Assembly (NCBI RefSeq): GCF_002381345.1
Contig: NZ_CP020663.1
Location: 62,001-126,000, forward strand
Origin: Candidatus Enterovibrio altilux
GTDB taxonomy: Bacteria > Pseudomonadota > Gammaproteobacteria > Enterobacterales > Vibrionaceae
Length of the DNA: 64,000 nucleotides
Reading direction: 5' to 3'
The notes under the pieces are model-generated. The model made no database searches. It saw only the letters and a program-made list of their open reading frames with translations, and was not told where the DNA came from. Below, in pieces: positions 53,604 through 63,842 of the stretch (positions are counted from its first letter, which is position 1; every line of letters starts with the position of its first letter). Position numbers and translations under genes: made by a program.

Positions 53604-54740
53604 TTAACGGATAGGTGGTGCATAAAGGATACCGCCATCACTCCACAATGCGTTCACACCCCGTGGAATGTTCAACAATGAGTCTGAACCAACAGTGCGT
53701 TGGAAGCTTTCACCATAGTTACCTATTTGCTTGATAATTTGGTAACCCCAATCATGATTCAAACCAAGACCTTTGCCGTTAGGGCCATCAAGGCCAAGGA
53801 TACGACGGATGTTGGGATCTTTCGATGTTTTCATCTTATCTATGTTTGAAGATGTGATTTTAAATTCCTCACCATTTATCATGGTGTTCAGCGTCCATTT
53901 TGCAACGTCAAACCAGTTGTCATCGCCTTGACGAACAACAGGCCCTAATGGTTCTTTAGAAATAATTTCTGGTAGTACGACAGCGCTTGCTGGATCGGAT
54001 AGTTTGATGCGTGACGCATACAAACCAGATTGATCAGTTGTGAGCGCATCACAACGACCAGACTCGAAACCTTTCACAGTTGCATCATATGTATCGTAAA
54101 CAACAGGTTTGAACGACATACCATTAGAGCGAAAATAATCAACAAGATTAAGTTCTGTCGTTGTACCAGATTGGAGACATACAGATGCGCCATCTAAATC
54201 AAGCGCACTATCTATGCCGAGAGTTTTTTTAACCATAAAGCCTTGGCCATCATAGTAATTAACACCTACGAAGTTCAAGCCTAACATGCCGTCGCGTTGA
54301 AATGTCCAGGTAGTGTTACGGGAAAGAACATCGATTTCACCTGATTGCAATGCAATGAAACGTTCTTTTGCAGTCAAAGGTACATATTTAACTTTCGATT
54401 TATCACCTAGGACTGCGGCGGCTAATGCTTGACAGTATTCGACGTCAATTCCTTCCCATTCACCGTTTAACGTTAGACTTGAGAATCCAGGCAACCCTGT
54501 ACTTACGCCACAACTAACCCTATCAGCATTCTTAACCTTATCTAATGTGTTATCACCCTGTGCAGATGATGCCAATGTCTGAGCTGCTCCTATTTTAGCA
54601 TCAAAAATCTGTTTCTCTAAAGAAACAATCTGTTTTTGCAGTGCGTCAACTTGCTTTTGATTATTAGCGCTGTTTCCGTCACTGTCACAACCTGCAAGCA
54701 GAAGTGCTACGCATCCCAATGTTAACTTCAGGTAATTCAT
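53604..54740 (-). CDS. Amino-acid ABC transporter substrate-binding protein (AapJ-like)
   Basis: This 378-residue protein is the only intact part of the aapJQMP cluster. The N-terminus (LTLGCVALLLAGC) has a lipobox, followed by a heptad-like segment (QVDALQKQIVSLEKQI, about residues 30-45) that may form a short coiled coil. The binding-protein body then starts VKNADRVSCGVSTGLPGF and includes GIDVEYCQALAAAVLGD, LSRNTTWTFQRD and LGLNHDWGYQIIKQIGNYGE. It would bind polar L-amino acids at the cell surface. Its permeases and ATPase are pseudogenes, so any present role must use other partners. Confidence 0.88.
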   Translation of the reverse strand: MNYLKLTLGCVALLLAGCDSDGNSANNQKQVDALQKQIVSLEKQIFDAKIGAAQTLASSAQGDNTLDKVKNADRVSCGVSTGLPGFSSLTLNGEWEGIDVEYCQALAAAVLGDKSKVKYVPLTAKERFIALQSGEIDVLSRNTTWTFQRDGMLGLNFVGVNYYDGQGFMVKKTLGIDSALDLDGASVCLQSGTTTELNLVDYFRSNGMSFKPVVYDTYDATVKGFESGRCDALTTDQSGLYASRIKLSDPASAVVLPEIISKEPLGPVVRQGDDNWFDVAKWTLNTMINGEEFKITSSNIDKMKTSKDPNIRRILGLDGPNGKGLGLNHDWGYQIIKQIGNYGESFQRTVGSDSLLNIPRGVNALWSDGGILYAPPIR

Positions 54741-55092
54741 ATTTATTAATCCTTCATAGGTTATAATTGGCTACTATTTTTGGCAGAAAGTCATCCAACG
54801 TAAAACGATTGAAAAAATAATGAAAATTCCGAAAACCATGAAAAAATAATCATTAGCTGTAAAATATTTATTTTTTGAAATAAATTTCAGTATAAAACTT
54901 AAGGTCTCGCCTGCAAATCAATCAAGTAATCCGTGTGATCTAAACAATAATTATTTAAAATAAATGCAAATTAACTAACTTATAATACCTTATTTTTACA
55001 TGGCTCTTAAAAATAGCAGACTTTAATTATGTAGCTTATGGCGTATGCATTTCGTGTATGCAATACGATACCTGCAATTTAAAAATAATTTT
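54741..55092. other. Gene-free stretch upstream of aapJ
   Basis: About 350 bp, very AT-rich, without open frames. It should contain the aapJ promoter; I could not assign -10/-35 boxes with confidence. Confidence 0.5.
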
Positions 55093-55937
55093 GACTATAT
55101 TTCCTAAATCATGGGATAAAATCATAAAATTACGCTCTAAACAACTAGGTTCACTTAAATATTTAAATCTATGGAGAAGCTTCGTTACCAAAAACTAACT
55201 GAAAGCAGTGTAAGTGTAATTAATAGTTAATCATGGTAAACTCAACCATTAGTTAGATTTAATGCACTTAACTTAAAAGTAATAACTAAGTGCTATATGC
55301 TTCCTTTATTCTTCCTTTTGAACGTGACGTTAATCATTTTGACTCGCTTGCTAATGCATGAATAGTGAAGATATGACGCTAGCAATTGGGCAAGTTTAAA
55401 AACAGAGTTAATGAATCCTTGCAGACCTCTCAATGGCATTGAAAATACGCACTTAACCATGAGAGCCGTCGTAATAGCTAAGTGGCTAAATAAATGAAAT
55501 TTTCCATGATTACCCTGCTTAATTTGATTCCATAGCTAAATAGCTTCTTCATCAATTCATAATGTTCGTAAGGACAATTTATTAAAGCTTGATTATACTG
55601 CTATCAGTTAGTTATGTTGTCGCAAAAATTATTCATAACCTGAGTATTTAAGTGAGCCTAACTGTTTAGAGTATTGATTGAAAATTTAGTTCCCTTATTG
55701 AAAAAATAAAGCTGATTATTATAAATGTTCCATAGCAGAGACAGCAATGGGTCGAGCCAAAAACTACGGTAGGGGCATGGAGTCTAAGAAATCACATAAC
55801 TCAGATCAGTGAAACCGACGCCATGATGCAAACGTTACATAAGCTGACAAAACTAGGCATCCCTAACACGAAAGCGATTACCTATATAGTGAATCATGTG
55901 AGGATTGGCCTCTCAACTCGAATTAGGGAACAAAGCA
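55093..55937 (-). mobile_element. Rearranged IS5/IS903-like element, 5' end inverted
   Basis: A plus-strand 5' end of about 150 bp (CTATATTTCCTAAATCATGGG) switches to the minus-strand copy, which has lost its 3' half. The minus copy ends near 55712 and is joined to a plus-strand 3' fragment at TGATTATTATAAATGTTCC, ending AATTAGGGAACAAAGCA. Confidence 0.75.
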
Positions 55938-55967
55938 ATCTGCAAAATTAATTAATTTTGCTTTTTA

Positions 55968-56935
55968 AACTTGCTCAAAAGCCGTTGACATGTTCTCGCT
56001 ATTCATGCATTAGCAAGCAAACTAAAACGGTTAACGTCACGTTGAAGACGAAAAATAAAGGAACTATCTAGTAATTAGCCATTAATTCTACGGGGCTCAA
56101 AGTCTACGGTGAGGGCGAGTAAGAAAAGAATGGCACTGATAGGAAACGGAGAGTCTGACGCAAATTACATTTAACGGTAAATATAAATGCGCATGAAATC
56201 ATTACTGCGGAGTTAAGTACATCAAATGTTACTGACGATGAAATATTATCTGATTTATTCAAACAGACACACCAAAAAATAAGTGCAATATCAAGCGATA
56301 AAACTTTCGATACCATTCGTATTAAACGAGCAAGTCTACTCATTCCACAAAAAAAGAACAATTTTTTAAGAATGAAATTATCCTCGGTAATCTAGCAGTC
56401 AGTTACCAGAAGTTATACGGTTCAAATAAACATGGGCAAACGAAGTATAGTTAACATAAAAATTTTTTTATCAAAGACGGCAATGTTTCGAGTCAAGAAA
56501 CTACTCGAAGGTACATTGAACTTAAGAGAACTACATTGTCAATCAACACTCTAAACAGTTAGGCTCACTTAAATATTCAGGTCTATGAATAATTTTGACT
56601 ACAACACAACTAACTGGCAGAAGTATAATTAAGCTTTAATCCATCGTGACTCACTGACATTCTGCATTGATGAAGAAGCTATCCAACTATAGCATCAAAC
56701 TAAGCAGGGTAATCATAGGAGACCTCGTTTATTTAGCCACTTAGTCATTACGATGGCCCTCATGGTGAAATGCGTATTTTTAATGCCATTAATATGTCTA
56801 CAAGGATTCATTAATTCTGTTTCCAAACGCACTCAACAGCCATTACCATGCCCTCACCATTCATGCATTCGCAAGCGAACTAAAATGATTAACGTCACGT
56901 TTAAATACCATATATTATGCGGTTTAAATAAACCT
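55968..56935 (+). mobile_element. Two fused IS5/IS903-like fragments in tandem
   Basis: A plus-strand middle-to-3' piece (from TTTTTAAACTTGCTCAAAAG) runs to about 56527 and is fused to the 5' part of another plus-strand copy (GAGAACTACATTGTCAATCAACACTC onward), which stops near 56935 in its own middle. No proper element end lies between or around them. Confidence 0.72.
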
Positions 56936-57141
56936 TAGCAAGCAAAGCTACTCAAAATAAACACAAATGTATAATTAAATAATTGGTGTATTTAGTGGCT
57001 GAAAATACGACGTTCAAAACGTAATTAGCGTATTGCATGCACGACCTTGCTCCTTGTTACAAATACCTCCTAAGGATCGTTCAATTATCTGAAATAAATG
57101 AAATTAATCCTATAGTATGCCTTGTTTCATGATATTTTGTA

Positions 57142-58359
57142 TTATACATTCAGTGAAGAAAATACAGGCTTGTATTCTTGTAACGTTCTCTCAAACATGG
57201 CAACTCCTTGAGGTAAGTTTGCAGCACCCCCTAATTCTTTAATGGTAGAGCCAAGTGCATGCAGAGTGCGGAATATGTTATGAACGCGGCATTGTTCTCC
57301 CATCTGCCCAATACGAATAATGTCTAATCCAAATGAACCGGAAATTTCAACCTGATACTCTCGTGATATATGCTTCAATATGTCTTTTTGATTTAATTCA
57401 TCAGTAACGTGTATGCCAATAACTGAATTTAAGCGGGCAGCTTTATCGACAGAGAGAGAAAGCCCTAACCCTAGAATACCAGCTTGCAGGGCAAGAGAAC
57501 ATTTTAGATGGCGATCAAAACGTGAGGGCAAAGATTCTTGACAAACTAGACGTAATGCTTCGTGAATTGCCATGATTCCTGAGACAGGTGCTGTATAATG
57601 GTACGAACTTTGGTACCAAAACTTATCAGCGAGTTTTGCATCTAGGCACCAATGGTGCAGTGTATCTGAACGAGTGGTAATTTTATCCCATGCATTGTTA
57701 GAAAATGCCACTAGCGATACACCTGGAATACAACTCAGGCCTTTTTGTCCCCCTGTAATCACTGCATCAATGCCCCACGCATCCATGTTTAGTGGCATAG
57801 CACTTAAGGTACAAACCGCATCAACAATGACTAAACAGTTTGCGATTTTGGCTGCTAGACATATTGCTGGCAATGCTGCATTACATACTGTGTTGGACGT
57901 TTCACCTTGCACAATGGTAAGAATTTTTGGGTGGTGTGAAATGATTGCTGCTTCTACAAGCTGAGGGTCTGCGGCTTGACCTTCTTCAATTTTTAAACAG
58001 ATAACGTTACCACCAACGCGTTCTGACATATCAGCTAAGCGATCACTAAAGAAACCATTACTCACAGACAACACTACATCATCAGGTTCAATCAAGTTTG
58101 CAATAGCCATTTCCATAGCAGCTGAACCTGGACCTGCTACTCCCAAAATGTGTAATGACTCAGTTTGAAATACATAACGCGACATGGCTTTAACTTGTTC
58201 TATAATGCGCAACATGGCGCCACCTAAGTGGTTTATTACTATGCTATTCGCGGCGGCTACTTTGGCTGGAATAGGCACTGGACCTGCTCCCATCATCAGT
58301 AATGGTTCGTCTGGTAAAATTGAGTCTAACGACTCGACGACTGGGGCGGATACGTGCAC
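57142..58359 (-). CDS. Class V aminotransferase, alanine-glyoxylate aminotransferase family
   Basis: A 405-residue PLP enzyme of fold type I. The glycine-rich GPGSAAMEMAIANL binds the cofactor phosphate. The aspartate lies in LVIVDAVCTLSAMPL and the Schiff-base lysine in ITGGQKGLSCIPG. The family includes alanine/serine-glyoxylate aminotransferases and pyridoxamine-pyruvate transaminase; the exact substrate cannot be told. The N-terminal MMGAGPVPIPAKV and the C-terminal IIRIGQMGEQC are typical. Intact and isolated between IS relics. Confidence 0.85.
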   Translation of the reverse strand: MHVSAPVVESLDSILPDEPLLMMGAGPVPIPAKVAAANSIVINHLGGAMLRIIEQVKAMSRYVFQTESLHILGVAGPGSAAMEMAIANLIEPDDVVLSVSNGFFSDRLADMSERVGGNVICLKIEEGQAADPQLVEAAIISHHPKILTIVQGETSNTVCNAALPAICLAAKIANCLVIVDAVCTLSAMPLNMDAWGIDAVITGGQKGLSCIPGVSLVAFSNNAWDKITTRSDTLHHWCLDAKLADKFWYQSSYHYTAPVSGIMAIHEALRLVCQESLPSRFDRHLKCSLALQAGILGLGLSLSVDKAARLNSVIGIHVTDELNQKDILKHISREYQVEISGSFGLDIIRIGQMGEQCRVHNIFRTLHALGSTIKELGGAANLPQGVAMFERTLQEYKPVFSSLNV

Positions 58360-58546
58360 GCAATACTCCTATCTAATCACAATATTTTTGTTATAATATA
58401 GGCTGTTATTTAACCATAGTTAAATAATATCTCTTGTTTAGACACAAATGCCTAGATAGCATATAGCTTTGTATTTTAAAATAGGAGAATGACGAGTAAT
58501 ACTTTTATATGCGAACGCGACATGATTTTCAAGTACTCCTATTGTA

Positions 58547-59824
58547 GACTTTATTTCCTAATTTAAGCTCAAATAGAAAATTTCAACAGGATTAACGATT
58601 AAATAACCGCTTTTATTTTAGGCATACCTAGTCAAATCAGTTTACTTAATGCTTTTATCATAGCTTAAGTTTCGCTAATCTGAGCATTATAATCTCTGAA
58701 GTTCAATGTTCCTCCTAAGTAATTTTTTGACTCAAAATATTGCCATCTCTGATAAAAAATATTTATGGTAACCATACCTCGTTTTTCAATGCTAATTTGA
58801 ACCATATAATTTCTGGTAACTGATCGCTAAATTACGCGGCTATTCTAGTTTTTAAAAAAGTTGCTCTTTTTCTTTAGGAGATGAATGAAACCGTTCGTTT
58901 AATACTAACGGTCTTGTAGTGTTGTCTGGCGTCATAAGCATCATTGGCTGGTCTTTCATTAATTTTTCAGCGGGCCTGTTTGAGCAAGTTAAGTAAAACT
59001 TCACCATTAGCCACATTTGATACACTTCACTCAGCAGCTATGATTTCGTGCGTATTTATATCTACCGCTAAATGTAACTGCGTCAGACTCACCGCTTTTC
59101 ATCAATACCATGCTTTTTTACTTTTCATTCTCCTTCACCGTAGACTTTGAGCGCCGTAAGATCAATGATTAAATACTGGATGCTTCTTTTATTCTTCATC
59201 TTGAACGTGACGTTAACCGTTTTGACCTGCTTGCTAATGCATGAAGAGTGAGGGTAAGACAATGGCAGTTGAATAAATTTGAAAACAGAATTAATTAATC
59301 CTTACAGACTTCTCAATGACATTAAAAATACGCATTTAGCCATGAGGACCGTCGTAATAGCTAAGTAGCTAAATAAATGAGGTCTTCCATGATTACCATG
59401 CTTAATTTGATTCCATAGCTGAATCACTTTTTCATCAATCTAGAATGTTAGTGAGCCACTATTGCTTAAAACTTAATTATACTGCTTCCAATTAATTGTT
59501 TTTTTAGAGAATATTATTCACAGACTTGAATATATAAGTGAGCCTAACTATTTAAAGTATTTATTGAAAATTTAGTTCCGTGACTTAGGAAATGAAGCCG
59601 ATTACCATCAACGTTCCCTTGCAAAAACACCAATGGTTCTAGTTAAAAAACTACAGGGAGGGACATTGAGCCTAAGGTATCACACAATTCAGATTAATAA
59701 ACCTACGGCATGACAAAAGCGTTACATAAGCTGAAAAGACTAGGTATGCCTAATACGAAAGCAATTATTTAATAGTAAATCATGTTGGGTTTTACTATCT
59801 GAGTTTTCATTAGGAAATACAGCC
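58547..59824 (-). mobile_element. Compound IS5/IS903-like element, complete architecture
   Basis: A full-length minus-strand copy (GACTTTATTTCCTAATTT to AGGAAATGAAGCC, near 59598) is joined to a plus-strand 3' fragment starting GATTACCATCAACGTTCCC and ending TTAGGAAATACAGCC. The total of 1278 bp equals the copy at 50.2 kb. No matching 9-bp flanks are seen (CCTATTGTA versus AGGTAGCAT). The transposase is broken. Confidence 0.82.
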
Positions 59825-60329
59825 AGGTAGCATTAATGTCCATATAGTCTATTTCAAACTGTTAAACTACATTTCTTTGCTTCCAAAAATGGCACTAGAT
59901 ATTAACGGTAGCCACCATAATTACTCCATAAAAGACGGTACATTACACTAAGTACAATGGATGAAATATATGACTGTACGAAGGCTATAATGTGACTATT
60001 TTATATTTATCTTTCGATATTACTCAACCTCATCAATATGCGCACAGAATATCATAGACAAAAAGTGCAAAAGTAGAATTATAGAACCATATCTACTATA
60101 CTGAGTATAGAGTGTTGCATATTCACGTGTTACAAATATGACATTAATCAAACATATTTATACTCGTAATTATTGAAGATGCTTACTTTATTGATGATTT
60201 AGTATCATACTATAAACTATAAAATTTCATTAACCAATAGTCGAAAATACAAATTCAAAACTCATTATAATAAAATTAGTAATGGTCGAGTGTGTTACCG
60301 CATAGTATGCAGTGCTCCTTATATCCAAA
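59825..60329. other. Gene-free stretch between IS relics
   Basis: AT-rich, no open frame. A short match to the IS internal segment (GGTAGCCACCATAATTACTCC) near 59910 is the only recognisable text. Confidence 0.4.
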
Positions 60330-60880
60330 TTGGAGTATGGCCATGATGTCTCAATTTTTACGTCTCCGGAGACAACGATCCTTATTGAGCACCTCAGCTA
60401 ATTAACTCATCAGCCTATCTAACTTAATAGGTGGGTATGGGGTTGACGTACATAGGAGCCATAATGAACAAGTGGTTTCATCATAGTGTGTTCAATTATA
60501 AAATACCGAAAGGGATTTAACCCAAGTTTAATATCAAAAAACAAGAGGATATTACTCGTTATTATGTATGCATTAAGAGCCGCTTGTACTATGATACGTT
60601 CATTAATGGATACGTAAATGGCAAGATAAAGTTCTCAAAAAGAAGGCTAATCATAATCTTCTTGATCTTATTAACTCCTTAGAGTTCTATTGTTCTAAAT
60701 GAAGCAGAATGCCATCGAAGTAACTCCATAAAAAGTACAGCATTTATTCTTAATATTAAGTTTCATAATCCTCTTATTCATAACTCAAGTTTTAATCCGG
60801 TAGGGCTACTATGAAAGATGATGAATAGACAGTTAAGAAACAACGGTTATTTTAACAATAAATATTCTTTCAAAAAGAAA
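60330..60880 (+). mobile_element. IS630-like transposase relic
   Basis: The frame from 60464 reads MNKWFHHSVFNYKIPKGI, stop, PKFNIKKQEDITRYY, matching the IS630-family pattern MxKWLHxxGFSYKKPKGxPxK. Downstream come text related to WIRKxxDK..., then NAIEVTP*KVQHLF. The same blocks, in the same order, occur at 16.53-17.04 kb. Highly decayed; terminal repeats not found. Confidence 0.55.
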
Positions 60881-61003
60881 ATACTGAGTAATTTTTTACT
60901 GTACTTTTTTTAAAATTACCAGCTTCTTGAGGTCCAAAATAACCAATAAATTCCAGGTGTTTAAGCCTGTATCTTTAAGTTGATTAAGTATAGGAATAAT
61001 TGT

Positions 61004-61375
61004 ATGACTGAAAGACGTAAATTTTCTCGAGTCGTTTATTACGCTACTGCGACTATAAAACAGGCCAATAGGACTTGGTCATCTAAAATTTTAGATTTAT
61101 CTTTAAAAGGTGCATTGTTAAATTCTCCTTTAGGATGGCAAAATGGTAACAACGATAAATATAGCATGCACTTTCAACTACATGAATCAGAAGTATTCAT
61201 TAGCATGGCATTAAAGCTCATTCAAGGAAATAACGATTACTTACATTTTCAAATTATTTACATTGGTATCAACAGTGCTAGCCACTTAAAACGCCTTATT
61301 GAATTAAACGTAGGCAACGACGGTTTACTCCACCGTGAATTAGCACAACTCATAGATATGAAAAGTATAGTATAG
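61004..61375 (+). CDS. PilZ domain protein (putative c-di-GMP receptor)
   Basis: A 123-residue single-domain protein. The ERRKFSR motif (RxxxR, residues 3-9) and DLSLKGALL (D/NxSxxG) about 30 residues on are the c-di-GMP contact motifs of PilZ domains. The ATG giving MTERRKFSR is preferred; eight more residues are possible upstream. In vibrios such small PilZ proteins link c-di-GMP to motility and surface behaviour; the target here is unknown. Not in an operon. Confidence 0.88.
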   Translation: MTERRKFSRVVYYATATIKQANRTWSSKILDLSLKGALLNSPLGWQNGNNDKYSMHFQLHESEVFISMALKLIQGNNDYLHFQIIYIGINSASHLKRLIELNVGNDGLLHRELAQLIDMKSIV

Positions 61376-61415
61376 TCTTTGCTGTACATTGCGTATATGT
61401 TTAATCGTCACCACA

Positions 61416-62070
61416 TTGCTTTGTTTCCTAATGCGGACTTAGATAGCAAATTTCAACATGGTGCACTATTAGACCATCGCTTTTGTTTTAGGCATACCTA
61501 GCCCGGTCAGCTTATTTAATGCTTTTATCGTGACGTAAGTTTCGGTCAATCTAAATGTTGTGATCTCTTAAGCCCCATGTCTATTCCATAAATTTTTTAG
61601 TTCGCACCATTGCCGTCTCTAATAGAGAGAGTTTATGCTAGCCAGCTTTATTTCCTAAATAAAGGCATTAAATCTTCAATCAATATTTTAAACAGTTAGG
61701 CTCACTAATATTCTGGATTGATGAAGAAGCTGTTTAGCTGTGGCATCAAACTAAGCAGAGTAATCATGAGAGACTTCGTTTATTTAGCAACTTAGCCATT
61801 ACGACGGCACTCATGGTTAAATGCGTATTTTCAATGTCGTTATCATGCCATCACTATTCATGCATTAGCAAGCGAGCCAGAACGGTTAACGTCACGTTCA
61901 AGACGAAATAATTGAAGCATGCAGCATTGAACCATTGATTTTACGAGGCTCAAAGTCTACGATGAGGGAGAATGGAAAGTAAAAAAACATGGTACTAATG
62001 GTACTAATAGAAACGATGAGTCTGACGTAAGTTGCATTTAACGGTAGATATAAATACGCCTAACATAAAA
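61416..62070 (+). mobile_element. Truncated compound IS5/IS903-like element
   Basis: An inverted 3' fragment (from TTGCTTTGTTTCCTAATGCGG) joins at TTTATGCTAGCCAGCTTTATTTCC a plus-strand copy with an internal deletion. The copy breaks off in the transposase middle (GGTAGATATAAATACG) about 20 bp before the tRNA-like gene. Same junction as the other compound copies. Confidence 0.75.
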
Positions 62071-62089
62071 ACGACTAAATAATTTAACG

Positions 62090-62166
62090 TGGCTACGGGA
62101 GCTGGATTTGAACCAATGACCTTCGGGTTATCAGCCCGACGAGCTACCAAACTTCTCCATCCCACG
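62090..62166 (-). tRNA. Initiator-type tRNA with anticodon GAT (altered or decayed tRNA-fMet)
   Basis: At 77 nt with CCA encoded, it has the length of tRNA-fMet. Initiator hallmarks: an unpaired C1-A72 (CGTGGGA against TCCCGTA) and three G-C pairs closing the anticodon stem (TCGGG/CCCGA). GGTAGCTCG and AAGGTC match E. coli tRNA-fMet. However the loop reads CTGATAA, anticodon GAT instead of CAT. There are further departures: A at 13 (mismatch with C22), A at 49 (mismatch in the T stem), and G as discriminator. Either a dying initiator gene or a changed one. Confidence 0.75.
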
Positions 62167-62394
62167 CTACTATAAAAGTGTATTCTGGAACAGAACTGAA
62201 GTACACAAAATTGCAATTAAATGCACAACTACTCTTTAGCAGCTTCCTTTTAACTTTACTTGAAGGAGTATACCTTTCACTATCGTATGAATCAATATTT
62301 TATAAATTTACATCATCTAGCCAACACAAATGAGTTAAAAAATTCATTCACTTAAATTCACAGTATAAATAATATAACATAGTATGGTCACAAA

Positions 62395-63549
62395 AGTGGT
62401 ACTAATCTGAGTTATGTGATCCCTTAGGTTCAATGTCCCTACCAGTAGTTTTTTTGACTCTAACCATTGCTGTCTCTGCTAGGGACGTTTATGGTAACCG
62501 GTTTTATTTTTTACATAAGGGAACTACATTTTCAATCCACACTCTACACAATTAGGCTAACTTAAATATTCAGGTCTATGAACAATTTTCACTATAAAAC
62601 CACTAACTGGAAGCGGTGTAATCAAACTTTAATGAATCGTGGCTCACTAACATTCTAGGTTAATGAAAAAAGTTATTTAGCTATGGAATCAAACTAAGCA
62701 GGGTAATCATGGAAAACCTTATATATTTAGCAACTTAACCACTACGACGGCCCTCATGGTTAAATGCGTATTTTCAATGACATTGAGAAGTCTGCAAGCA
62801 TGATTAATTCTGTTTGCAAACTGATTCAACTGCCTTTGTCGTGCCTTCACTATTCATACATTAGCAAGTGATCCAAAACGGTTAATGTCACGTTTAAAAC
62901 GAAGAATAAAGAGGCATATAGCACTTATCCATTAGTTTTACGGAGCTAAAAGTTTACGATGAAGGAGAATGGAAAGCAAAAAAGTATGGTATTAATGGGA
63001 AATAGTAAGTCTAGCACAAGTTGCAGTTAGCGGTAAATATAAATACGTATGAAATCAGTGTTGCTGAGTTAAGCGCCTCAAATGTGACTGACGATGCAGT
63101 GCTGCCTAGTTTGCTCAAACAGCCCCGCTGAGAAATTAATGCAATATCAACGAATGGTGCTTACGACACCAAACAATGTTACGAACTTGTTCGGATGAAA
63201 TAAGCAGTTCCAATTATACCACCAAAAAAAGGAACAATTTTTTAGGAACGCGGTCATCCGTGTAATTTAGCGGTCAGTTACTAGAAGTTATACGGTTCCA
63301 ATCAATATTGGGAAACGAAGTATGCTTATACTAAACGTTCCCTATCAAAAACGGCAATGTTTCAAATCAAAAAATTACTGGGAGGGATATGGAGCTTAAT
63401 AGCTTATAATGCTCAAATTAGCAAAACTTACACCATGATAAAAGCGTTAAATAAGCTGGCAGAGCTAAGTGCATCTAAAACAAAAGCGATTGTTTAATCT
63501 TTAATCATGTTAAAATTTGTTATTTGAACTAGAATGAGAAAATAAAACC
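62395..63549 (+). mobile_element. Compound IS5/IS903-like element, left arm shortened
   Basis: About 100 bp of inverted 3' sequence (ACTAATCTGAGTTATGTGATCCC onward) meets a full-length plus-strand copy at TTTATGGTAACCGGTTTTATTTTTTACAT. The copy ends GAATGAGAAAATAAAACC. The transposase is broken by many stops. Confidence 0.78.
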
Positions 63550-63557
63550 ACATAGAA

Positions 63558-63592
63558 CGATAATTTAGCTCTCTACTTTAGGAAGCAGGGCC
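63558..63592 (-). mobile_element. Solo end of the IS5/IS903-like element
   Basis: ATAATTTAGCTCTCTACTTTAGGAAGCAGGGCC-type text matches the last 35 bp of the element's 5' end in inverted orientation, just beyond the preceding copy. Confidence 0.55.
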
Positions 63593-63842
63593 ATAATTTA
63601 AAAATCATCTCTTTTTGCATATTGTGGCTGCGCAATATGCATTTTAATGGATAAAGTAAAAGTTCTACCCCGTGATCACATTTTTACTTTGTTAACGGTG
63701 TTATACTAAAAATAGTAAAAGCCTATATCAAATATAAACTAACCCAAGATCACAGTTCTGAGAATGTTACGTCTATGTACCTGTACTCATCGAACGTAGG
63801 TTTACATTTACATTGCTCAAAAAATTCAGGAATGAACACTCA

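Noticed and set aside
62004-62216. 70-codon minus-strand frame
   Set aside because: It reads through the tRNA gene and IS debris.
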